Assembly (NCBI RefSeq): GCF_016097555.1 | Contig: NC_054704.1 | Location: 93,112,653-93,176,652 of the forward strand | Source: Gigantopelta aegis | Lineage: Eukaryota; Mollusca; Gastropoda; Neomphalida; Peltospiridae | Length of the DNA: 64,000 nt | Reading direction: 5' to 3' | In this document: piece by piece, positions 37,501 to 64,000 of the stretch | Position numbering within the stretch: position 1 is the stretch's first letter | How the letters are laid out: each line of letters opens with the position of its first letter | Position numbers and translations under genes: made by a program | The notes under the pieces: generated by a model | The model's database searches: none | What the model saw: the letters and a program-made list of their open reading frames with translations, nothing else | Told to the model about the DNA's origin: nothing

Positions 37501-38921
37501 GTGCATCTGTTAGAATGACAGTACCATTTATATAATTAGAAAGTAATCATTTAATGGACAAGAAAACTAAAAATTGTTGTGGTTGTTTTCAGTATGTATA
37601 TTTACTAAGTTACCTCTACACCATATTATTTTTGTGGTGCTTTGCATACTATAAGCGATGGAGGAAATTATTACAAACACAAATGGCTAGCCTCCACCAC
37701 TCTGACTGCTAAGTTGTTTAATTGATACTAATTCAGTGAAAATAACTCAGCATTTCTTGTTTGCAGCGTTATTTTTAAAAGTTGCATTTGCCAGAAGCTG
37801 TAATGAAAATACACATTTTAGTGCACGTAGATGTACCACTGTCATAACACATTATTTTCCTGATTTTCAGTATTTGTCTCTGATAGGGGTTATCATTTAG
37901 TAACAACTAAAAATTATTTATCATTTAGTAACAACTAAAAATTATTAAGTTGCATAGATTTCAGGACATCCAGTGCTTAAGTTTAATGGTACTCCAAATA
38001 TGAGAAAGAGTTCCATATATTTTTCCTACCTTATGGTATTGAATTAGCATTGTCAACTGAATAGTGCATTATTATTAAGCATGACAAACGATGTAGTGCT
38101 TAGGTCTGGATTCGAACTCCAAACCATCCGATCGGGACTGAAGCCAGTTGATCATGCCGTGGATCAACAAAAAATCCTGCATTGTAATACTTATAAAGCT
38201 TATAGAGGTGTGTTGTGACAGAATGAACCAAACATCTGCATGTAAGGATTAAATCAAATGTTTTTCCATAATTCCATATACTGTCTTCTGTGCTAAGTTT
38301 TATCCAAAAGCACCAATTTAAGAACACTTGTAATGGAAATTTTACAAAGAATATCCAAAACATACAAAACAAAATTTGTTAATAGGAAAAATGTAGGGAT
38401 ACTGGATTACGAAATATAAACATTATTTTGGTTGTATAGAACAAAATGTTTTAAAAGGTATTATATATAACTATCCTTAACACTACCCTAACCATAACAA
38501 ATAGTTTTTAAATCGGTTAGATGTGAAAAATAAGGAACTCTTTTCGGGTGGGACAATAAAAGCCCTCCCACCCCAATCACCAATGTTCCCTTGCCAGAAG
38601 CTGTCCTTGTTGTTGGATTTTGATTCTATGTTTAATGGTAATTCATATTTTGTTGTCAGTGACAAGGTAACATATGGCCATGATATCTTTACAATAACGA
38701 TAACCTAATAGGCCTATCTACTGTTGTAAAACATGGCAACGTTGACGATTCAATTGATTGACGGTCACAAGTCGAATGACACAATCATGGCAATGACAGT
38801 TGATGGCGAAACACGGACACATTTACAAATATTATAAACTCCATACCGATAATTCTTTGTGATGACTCTTCTTTGACCATAGTATACTACCAACAATTCG
38901 TTTTCGCTTCTTTCCGAGCAT
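4521..38921 (-). CDS. mfsd14a: MFSD14/HIAT1-like major facilitator transporter gene (13 exons plus candidate microexon)
   Basis: Coding exons on the minus strand, in order: 38921-38847, (27896-27879, optional 18 nt), 20017-19922, 17258-17196, 16162-16035, 14810-14696, 13887-13669, 12727-12614, 11938-11867, 11299-11187, 9838-9741, 9142-8961, 5674-5575, 4576-4521. All exons have AG/GT borders and their phases join without a break, giving 476 residues, or 482 with the microexon; vertebrate MFSD14A is about 490. The product is a 12-TM MFS membrane protein. The sequence shows the first TM (YHALIVIFLEFFAWGLV), the MFS motif A loop GALSDVWGRKPF, VAVPESLPEK, SYLPEAGEYSSFF, GIRGLCNGLGPAL and an acidic C-terminus. 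The transported substrate of the family is not settled. MFSD14A and B are vertebrate paralogues, so the symbol is approximate. Introns carry a Tc1 element, exon duplicates and many SINEs. Confidence 0.9.
4829..4901. repeat. two-copy direct repeat
   Basis: A 31-bp unit (AAGGATAAGGGTTAACATGT and onward to CAGTG) is repeated head to tail inside MFSD14 intron 12. Confidence 0.85.
5575..5674 (-). CDS. mfsd14a: MFSD14 exon 12 (last TM)
   Basis: 100 nt encoding DIVPGPPFAFGAVLVILALL and VAVFIPPNPHSSL. PGPPFxFGA followed by a hydrophobic helix and xFIP matches the final TM of MFSD14. Acceptor TTTCAG, donor GTAAGT. Confidence 0.94.
6209..7742 (-). mobile_element. complete Tc1-type DNA transposon
   Basis: 1534-bp element flanked by TA (6207-6208 and 7743-7744). 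Inverted ends match perfectly for 23 bp, starting CTTAACTCCAAAAGAAACGC. It carries one full transposase frame and lies in an MFSD14 intron, in the same orientation as the gene. Confidence 0.95.
6435..7472 (-). CDS. intact Tc1-family transposase (345 aa)
   Basis: N-terminal helix-turn-helix (residues ~10-50), RSGRPR AT-hook-like motif (54-59), second HTH, then a DDE domain. FSDES places D151, QHDNARPH places D247, and DLNPIEHLW places E282. D247 to E282 is a DD34E spacing, typical of Tc1. The length is normal for the family and there are no stops. GC-rich codon use differs sharply from the AT-rich host introns, consistent with recent arrival. Catalyses cut-and-paste transposition. Confidence 0.95.
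   Translation of the reverse strand: MPRLNADSRHRALGNLEAGMDARQVARAFGVHVSTIYRLIDQFLQNNNVVDRPRSGRPRVTSQHQDRYIVRTHMRDRFVPATTTARQTVGTHNRPVSYTTVRRRLIAIHLNCRRPYIGQRLTQRHRLARHNWAVLHRQWRNRQWQNIVFSDESRYCLDRADGRMRVWRRRGERFTDACVMERDRWGGPSVMLWGAISWGRRVQPVIFDNNGRGRGRGVTAQRYIDEVLTPVVVPFFADHRQMVYQHDNARPHTARATQAFLAQHNIITMDWPALSPDLNPIEHLWDEVQRMMNQRPAPVVTQQQLRQAVVDTYNNVPRAFIRNLFLSMGRRCAAVMASNGGHTRY
7908..8047. repeat. long imperfect palindrome
   Basis: Arms of about 62 nt (7908-7969 and 7985-8047) starting GTTGTAGAAGCATC with a 15-nt loop, and about eight mismatches. Likely the terminus of a mobile element. RNA from either strand would fold into a long hairpin. Confidence 0.8.
8961..9142 (-). CDS. mfsd14a: MFSD14 exon 11
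   Basis: 182 nt encoding VAQGVVTGIRGLCNGLGPAL, a membrane helix (FGFIFYLFHV), then a polar, poorly conserved loop ending PRNFK. GIRGLCNGLGPALxGFIFY is a strong family signature. Acceptor CTACAG, donor GTCAGT. Confidence 0.95.
9381..9543. mobile_element. decayed MITE copy, kin of 57321-57475
   Basis: Shares the core GAAATCTAGA-GGGTCC, CTTGAAATCCTAG and CTGTGCCATCTGACACATTT with the copy at 57321. The left end is lost; the right end CCAACCCCTG is kept. Confidence 0.75.
9741..9838 (-). CDS. mfsd14a: MFSD14 exon 10 (source of the tandem pseudo-exons)
   Basis: 98 nt encoding VMWVAGCLASISSITYPAIS, then AFVSAHAQPDQQG. SSITYPAIS and DQQG are conserved family motifs. Acceptor GTTTGCAG, donor GTATCT. 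The 67 nt nearest the acceptor and about 79 nt of upstream intron are repeated three times at 9918-10330. Confidence 0.94.
9918..10330 (-). pseudogene. three truncated tandem copies of MFSD14 exon 10 with its acceptor
   Basis: Exon-homologous parts lie at 9918-9984, 10051-10117 and 10197-10263; the true exon part is 9772-9838. Spacings are 146, 133 and 146 bp, each unit being 67 nt of exon plus upstream intron; the middle spacing reflects a 13-bp deletion. Copies differ from the exon at about 1, 3 and 5 or more positions, so the copy nearest the exon is youngest. Each keeps an AG acceptor (weakened in the third), loses the exon 3' part and its donor, and runs in frame into a stop after GCC TTC (TTT or GTT, GAG ATC TAA). 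They are non-functional or poison-exon-like. Confidence 0.9.
11187..11299 (-). CDS. mfsd14a: MFSD14 exon 9
   Basis: 113 nt starting TLILALLMKYFGHKQAILVG and ending in CYGFGSKHW at a GTAAGA donor. Ends after two bases of the Trp codon, matching exon 10. Confidence 0.93.
11523..11561. repeat. poly-C / CA tract
   Basis: Long C run followed by CACACA. Similar long C runs at 22002-22022 and 26941-26962. Confidence 0.9.
11867..11938 (-). CDS. mfsd14a: MFSD14 exon 8
   Basis: 24 codons, IVKFSADQIASFIALIGVLS then VLAQ, between TTTTCAG and GTACAT. It corresponds to the family segment FxxxxxAxFIAxxGILSIxAQT. Confidence 0.92.
12614..12727 (-). CDS. mfsd14a: MFSD14 exon 7
   Basis: 38 codons from ALKKIGQDHLILLLCVTVFL to YLKL, including SYLPEAGEYSSFF. 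TTTCAG acceptor and GTAAGA donor. This is the start of the C-terminal six-helix half. Confidence 0.94.
13669..13887 (-). CDS. mfsd14a: MFSD14 exon 6 (largest exon)
   Basis: 73 codons beginning VSATFAASLVTSPAIGAYL, then a membrane helix and VAVPESLPEKLRPASWG. VPESLPEK is a family hallmark. Acceptor TTGACAG, donor GTAGGA; phase 0 at both ends. Confidence 0.95.
14696..14810 (-). CDS. mfsd14a: MFSD14 exon 5
   Basis: 115 nt encoding WYFAMISISGVFAVTFSVVF and onward to the AYGL junction, with TTCCAG acceptor and GTGAGT donor. The following residues YVADITSEEDRS match the conserved YVADxTQEHERS segment of the family. Confidence 0.94.
15175..15440. repeat. ~42-bp degenerate tandem repeat, 5-6 copies
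   Basis: AATTAAGGTTCAA, then AACTTGATTTTTGTGCCTAT, repeated at 40-57 bp spacing. It appears to be an expanded 3' segment of the SINE-C family, whose copy near 36670 also carries AATTAAGGTTCAA. Confidence 0.75.
15480..15870 (-). mobile_element. SINE-B with tail 2
   Basis: tRNA-like head on the minus strand: A-box-like TGGTTAGGCCATCGG and B-box-like GTGTTCGGATCCC. Body contains AAAAGATCCCTTGCTGCTAA. Tail is of the GTCTGACGCCATATAACCG type. Confidence 0.85.
15864..16005 (-). mobile_element. SINE-C fragment
   Basis: Contains CTGGGTGGGAGCCGGTACTG and GATGCGAAC, as in the copy at 36660-36885, and abuts the SINE-B. Confidence 0.65.
16035..16162 (-). CDS. mfsd14a: MFSD14 exon 4 (MFS motif A)
   Basis: 128 nt encoding GMLSFLAAPLIGALSDVWGR and onward to the SPW junction. 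GALSDVWGRKPF is the canonical MFS loop 2-3 motif (GxLaDrxGrk). Donor GTTAGT; ends after two bases of the Trp codon. Confidence 0.95.
16485..16640. repeat. dispersed repeat, kin of 61960-62215
   Basis: Shares CCTGTCCATTGCCAAATTAG plus CCAA and further similarity (GGCTAGA-ATTT) with the opposite-strand copy in an MSH5 intron. Confidence 0.7.
17001..17153. mobile_element. MITE with ACAGTGAAAC ends
   Basis: Ends ACAGTGAAACTCGTCTAAA and its inverse (GACAGGTTTCACTGT). Related copies or fragments at 25869, 31311 and 34185. Confidence 0.75.
17196..17258 (-). CDS. mfsd14a: MFSD14 exon 3
   Basis: 21 codons, VLNDTFPHHTFLMNGLIQGV then K, between TTCACAG and GTAGTT. It matches the family segment TFPxHTFLMNGLIQGVKG almost residue for residue. 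Phase 0 at both ends. Confidence 0.93.
17737..18079. mobile_element. 343-bp MITE with perfect 15-bp TIRs
   Basis: TAGTGTTTTCCCTAG at the left and its exact inverse at the right. hAT-like ends are possible, but no clear 8-bp target duplication is visible in the TATATA flank. Confidence 0.8.
18770..18960. promoter_or_regulatory. CpG-bearing promoter-like patch inside an MFSD14 intron
   Basis: Contains GACGTCACGTCAG (CRE-like), CACCGGAAACGG (ETS-like), a CCGCCG run and ATGGCGGC, in an otherwise CpG-poor intron. It lies just upstream of a plus-strand candidate first exon. Promoter activity is inferred. Confidence 0.45.
19045..19142 (+). CDS. candidate first coding exon of an unrecognised nested gene
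   Basis: ATG at 19045 opens 32 codons (MNRSSGLKKYSGQKTTVIGN, then NGHKYWTAGHKC) and two bases of the next codon before a perfect GTAAGT. It is antisense to MFSD14. I do not recognise the protein. One possible acceptor (TTTCAG near 19854) would add about 15 codons before a stop. No other exon was found. Confidence 0.35.
19381..19675 (-). mobile_element. SINE-A with tail 2
   Basis: Minus-strand head has TAGCCCATTGGTAATGCGCT (A box) and a GGGATCGATCCC B-box region. The tail is the CACTCAACACATTTTG / GGTTATATGGTGTTGGAC type. Confidence 0.85.
19922..20017 (-). CDS. mfsd14a: MFSD14 exon 2 (TM1)
   Basis: 32 codons starting SSVVTKPSLYHALIVIFLEF, between TTTTCAG and GTAAGT. It encodes the conserved family start KPSxYHA and the first membrane helix. 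Phase 0 at both ends. Confidence 0.93.
20310..20525 (+). mobile_element. headless SINE-A with tail 1
   Basis: CACGACTGGTATATCAAAGG body, AAAAGATCCTTTGCTACTAA, and tail GTTTGACATCTAATAGCCAA ending TGTGCTCCAGTGG. Confidence 0.8.
21249..21650. mobile_element. MITE-like repeat with paired CRE motifs
   Basis: Aligns with the 49091-49644 element through CARTAGCAAKTTT to two TGACGTCAtt motifs spaced about 14 bp apart. Borders uncertain. Confidence 0.55.
21663..21792. repeat. imperfect palindrome
   Basis: Arms of about 48 nt around a ~33-nt centre, meeting at AATATCATATATTAGGAATA. Probably a short MITE. Confidence 0.7.
23146..24745 (-). mobile_element. second Tc1-type transposon, inactivated
   Basis: Inverted ends begin CTACTCAAAAGAATTTAAGG and are flanked by TA within TATA on both sides, so the exact border is ambiguous by 2 bp. 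It is about 1.6 kb, in the intron between MFSD14 exon 2 and the candidate microexon. Confidence 0.9.
23357..24417 (-). pseudogene. frameshifted Tc1 transposase
   Basis: The first 290 codons are open: HTH, RSGRPR, FTDES (D165), DDNARPH (D255) and DLAPIE (E290), again DD34E. Immediately after the catalytic Glu, near 23548, the frame breaks to TPGTN-stop. One frame over, homology resumes (AWDELGRR) and continues to a stop at 23357. A single lost base next to the E codon explains this. The catalytic triad is encoded, but the C-terminal ~65 residues are lost. Confidence 0.9.
25869..26130 (+). mobile_element. MITE fragment followed by SINE 3' half (tail 2)
   Basis: 25869-25960 resembles ACAGTGAAACCTCTC MITEs. 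From 25966 it is SINE body AAAAGATCCCTTGCTGCTAA and tail ATGTCTGACGCCATATAACC. Confidence 0.7.
27879..27896 (-). CDS. candidate 18-nt microexon of MFSD14
   Basis: On the minus strand, TGTTTGCAG is followed by 18 nt (GAG TCC TCT GAA GAA ACC, ESSEET) and then a perfect GTAAGT donor. The length is a multiple of three and phase 0 fits exon 1 and exon 2. Inclusion would add six polar residues before TM1. The splice sites are strong, but so short a match can arise by chance. Confidence 0.35.
27930..28395. repeat. 29-30-bp tandem repeat, about 15 diverged copies
   Basis: Unit AGTTCAAATATCAAGTTCTA then CTTTCGAGC. Copies vary by substitutions and small indels, so this is an old array. Starts about 35 bp from the candidate microexon. 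Confidence 0.9.
28947..30428. repeat. 78-bp minisatellite, 19 copies, open in one frame
   Basis: Unit ATGTTTGTGGTAGCAACTAG and onward, 78 bp = 26 codons, giving a 514-codon open plus-strand frame (28949-30493) of MFVVATSVPLNLYTVTPACT-type repeats. The differences among copies (A/T, C/W, V/A, A/S, V/L) are almost all amino-acid changing; only one silent change was seen (GTT to GTC near 29334). That is not the pattern of a protein under purifying selection. No splice or promoter context is seen. Taken as noncoding. Confidence 0.9.
30838..31262. repeat. dispersed repeat with internal duplication
   Basis: Two internal copies of AAGTTCAAGGGCCATAACTC-like and CAGTACATGATAA-GCTATACACA segments. Ends GACAGACAGA-GCTGACTAAA and CAGGGGGACTAATA. 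A related copy is at 34428-34738. Confidence 0.75.
31311..31490. mobile_element. MITE with ACAGTGAAAC ends
   Basis: TACAGTGAAACCCCTCTAAA at left, AGAGGTGTCACTGTCA at right, with internal echoes of AACCGGACAC. Same family as 17001 and 34185. Confidence 0.75.
32560..33262 (-). mobile_element. SINE-A (tail 1) split by a SINE-B
   Basis: 32560-32758 and 33147-33262 form one SINE-A: tail at left, tRNA-like head (TAGCCCAGTGGTAAAGTGCT) at right. It is interrupted by 32759-33146. Confidence 0.88.
32759..33146 (+). mobile_element. SINE-B with tail 1, inserted in SINE-A
   Basis: Flanked by the 13-bp direct repeat TTTGATATACCAA (32746-32758 and 33147-33159). Head GTGGCGTCGTGGCAGGCCAT and GGGTTCGGATCCC; tail GACGTCCAATAGCCGATGAT, ending CGTTAAATAAAACAAAC. 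Confidence 0.93.
33830..34145 (-). mobile_element. SINE-A with tail 2, near full length
   Basis: Tail GTTTTATTTGACGATGCATT and GGTTATATGGCGTCAGAC at left; head TAGCCCAGTGGTAAAGCATT at right. A poly-purine GGAAGGAAA end marks the 3' terminus. Confidence 0.88.
34185..34365. mobile_element. MITE with AGTGAAACC-type ends
   Basis: Right end GAGAGGTTTCACTGTATA; the left end is degraded (ATAGTGATACCCGTATAAAC). Same family as 31311. Confidence 0.65.
34428..34738. repeat. second copy of the 30838 repeat
   Basis: Shares GAGTACTGCTAAAGGAATGG, AAGTTCATGGGACATAACTC and CAGTAGGGGACTAATAC with 30838-31262, with an internal deletion. Confidence 0.75.
36660..36885 (-). mobile_element. SINE-C
   Basis: Minus-strand head TGGTTAAGCCATTTG (A box) and GGTTCGCATCCTGG (B box), then CCGGCTCCCACCCAGAGTGA. 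The 3' part carries TTGAACCTTAATT. Confidence 0.8.
38847..38921 (-). CDS. mfsd14a: MFSD14 exon 1 (start codon, Lys/Arg-rich N-terminus)
   Basis: ATG at 38921-38919 opens 25 codons beginning MLGKKRKRIVGSILWSKK and ending in phase 0 at a GTATGG donor. The basic start resembles the vertebrate MFSD14A N-terminus, which also begins with a lysine-rich stretch before TM1. The phase joins directly to exon 2, or to the candidate microexon. It lies 18.8 kb upstream of exon 2, so the link needs transcript support. Confidence 0.6.
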
Positions 38922-40915
38922 TATCTGGGCGTATATTGTTCTTTTAAGTCATTATCTCCAATCACTGTACATTCGTCAATCGCACCTGGTTTCAGCCTTG
39001 ACCTTCGTGGTGGGAGTAGCCACGCAGCAAAAAAATATATTTTGGGGTGGGGAATTTTAAAATAATTTATCTCGCTAAACAAAATAAATGCATTGACATG
39101 TTACATATTATCTATGTGCTAATCTATATATATATATATATATATTTTTGTTTTGTTTGTTTGTAACAGAATAATTAATTCAGTTGATTAGTTTGTGTAG
39201 TGTAAATTCTACCATTGCGGATCTCACTTAGCAAGGCTTCCAAGACAAAAATACAAAGCATGCTAAAGCCTGCGCCCGACTAGCCAAATCCACCTAACTT
39301 TCCTTCTAGTGTTACTCAGCTGTTGAAGAGCCCAATGCACCGGCCATTGACCAATGGCTCATGAGTGATACGATGTACATATCAATTAAAATGCCATGGT
39401 ATATGCTATCCTATCTGTGGTAGTGCATTAAAAGCAAAGAAATAAATTATCATTATTATTGCAACCCTGGCAATGGATCATGGCTCTCGGCAATGTTGTG
39501 GAGATTGCTGCAGTGTTTTGAATTTTCAGCGGCATTTTGTTTTCTGTACAAGTTTCAATTTGGGGTCACTTATCTTAATGAATTATATATATATATTGTA
39601 ATACTGACAAATTAAACTTCCATGTTTCATATTAACTGCAAAGCTACAGGGATAAATATTGTGGAGACTGTGGTTTTAGCATCTAGGTCATCAGATATAT
39701 TTAATCTCAGTGTTCTTTCCATTTGCATTAAGAAACATACCTCCTCAGTCTGCGATTGTCAATATATACCAGTCATGGCATGGACATAGCTGGGAGGGGG
39801 GTTGTCATGAACCAGTATGGGTGTTCCCACCCTTACCCCAGTATTAAATCCTGAGGTACTATTAAAATATGGAGCAGTACAATGGGTCCTAAAGAAAGAT
39901 ATTGGTCTTATTTCTGGGGAACACTCTTACCATGAGCAACTGGTATATCATACTGTACTTTGCAAAAGGCAAACAAATACTGTGTACATATAGTCTGTTT
40001 GCGTGAAAAGGGAACCAATGAACTGGCATAGAACTCTATAATGAATAAAAAAAGTTTCTTAACAAATACTGTGTACATATAGTCTGTTTGCATGAAAGAG
40101 AACCAATGAATTGGCATATAATGAATAAAGTTAAATGAAAAGGTTTAACAAATTGCCATCAAATTATATAGATTAATCTCATTTTTAATACAGGAGTGAA
40201 GACAAAATGCTAGAATAGCCTTAGCTGCATTGCTATTGAAGTAATCAATAATGCAATACACCGAGACTAAATGTATATAGAATCATGTTCCCTTTTCACG
40301 CAAACAGACTATAAGCTGGACTGATACAGTGATAGGTGAACAGAAAAATAGATGAAGAGTCACCGTCCGTTTTGCTGATATTTTTACCCCACAGGCACTC
40401 ATACTGGGAAAATGATATTTCTCACAGATAAATGATTGTGCATTGGCGTAATGTACAATATAACTGGACAATTTGGAAGTTACAAACCAATGACCTTGTC
40501 AGTACTAAATATGACCCATCACAATTTGGTAAACACACAACATGGCATTACACAGTTTAAAAAGTTTGCATTTATGCCTGTTGTTATTTTTAAATTCTGT
40601 ACAAAAATATAGCCGTTGTACTAAATAGAAATGGAGAAAACTTGAGGTTAATGTTCGAACCAGACTACTATCCTTTGGGGAATATGCATTTGTTGAGGAC
40701 AGGTGATGTTGAAAAGAAATAACAAAACCAAGTACCAGTTATTATTAAATATATGTCCTTTACGAGATAATTTTCATTTCTCAATCACTACAGTTCATGG
40801 CAAGTGAAAATTATTTCACAAACTGGTAACTTATTTATTATCCTAATATATATATATATTAACTCACTGAAGTATAATAAAATTAACTAAAAGGAAAAAG
40901 GACAAATGAACTAAA
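38922..40915. other. intergenic space between MSH5 3' end and MFSD14 exon 1
   Basis: Contains the presumed MFSD14 promoter (about 38925-39060), a TA run near 39128-39146, and a direct duplication at about 39965-40115 that includes CTGTGTACATATAGTCTGTT. A shorter inverted copy lies at 40285-40315. No coding region recognised. Confidence 0.5.
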
Positions 40916-41160
40916 ACCACTCTTTATTATCAACATTATACAATATTATTCCCAACAAGAACATTTGCACAAAACGGTATGTCAAATTACAGATTAGTTA
41001 TTTTGTAGACTATCATTATTCATAGTTTACTGAATGAGTAAATAATACATTTAAGAAGTATTAAGACAACAACTGTTTTAGAAACAGGTAGTCATATAAA
41101 TAAATAAATAAATAAATAAACAAATTGTTTATGTTCCACAATCTCTAGTTATTGCGTCAG

Positions 41161-63978
<22,818 letters not shown>

Positions 63979-64000
63979 CTTCAACAAAACAATGTTTACA

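Noticed and set aside
38483..38665. Minus-strand 60-aa ORF (ESKSNNKDSFWQGN)
   Set aside because: No homology recognised and no matching splice phase; the better MFSD14 start is at 38921.

Overview
This is a window of an AT-rich, intron-rich animal nuclear genome. Several tRNA-derived SINE families, MITEs, Tc1 elements and minisatellites in introns, together with the repeat style, suggest a mollusc, perhaps a gastropod. That is inference; no search was run. There are no bacterial-style operons, rRNAs, CRISPR arrays or recognisable functional tRNA genes.

Two protein genes could be assembled by hand from exon homology, reading phase and splice sites. Both are on the minus strand. (1) 38921 down to 4521 is an MFSD14 (HIAT1-like) major-facilitator transporter. 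It has 13 exons plus one candidate 18-nt microexon and about 476-482 residues; exon 1 is the least certain. (2) The right edge down to 41161 is the 3' part of MSH5, the meiotic MutS homologue. Twenty-two exons cover about 652 residues, and the N-terminal 170-180 residues lie off the window. MSH5 carries Walker A, Walker B and the other MutS ATPase motifs. It also shows one apparent 1-nt homopolymer frameshift at 57118-57122 and one GC-AG intron.

Layout: 1-4520, MFSD14 3' flank with a 36-bp minisatellite and a MITE; 4521-20017, MFSD14 exons 2-13, with an intact Tc1 transposon (6209-7742) in one intron and three truncated tandem copies of exon 10 (9918-10263); 20018-38846, the long 5' introns of MFSD14, with a frameshifted Tc1 element, a 78-bp minisatellite that is open in one frame by periodicity alone, and nested SINEs; 38847-38921, probable exon 1; 38922-40915, intergenic; 41161-64000, MSH5.

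The most unusual feature is the last MSH5 intron. About 4.9 kb of it is a 31-bp satellite made from the exon/intron junction itself: 16 nt of the 3' end of the penultimate exon plus 15 nt of intron. The intron therefore holds roughly 157 tandem donor-like sites, each unit also carrying a TTTCAG acceptor-like motif. MFSD14 exon 10 shows the same kind of event on a smaller scale. The SINEs are also notable: two tRNA heads and two 3' tails occur here in all four combinations. Three SINE copies are split by later insertions: by another SINE, by an 8-bp-TSD MITE, and by a TTAA-type MITE.
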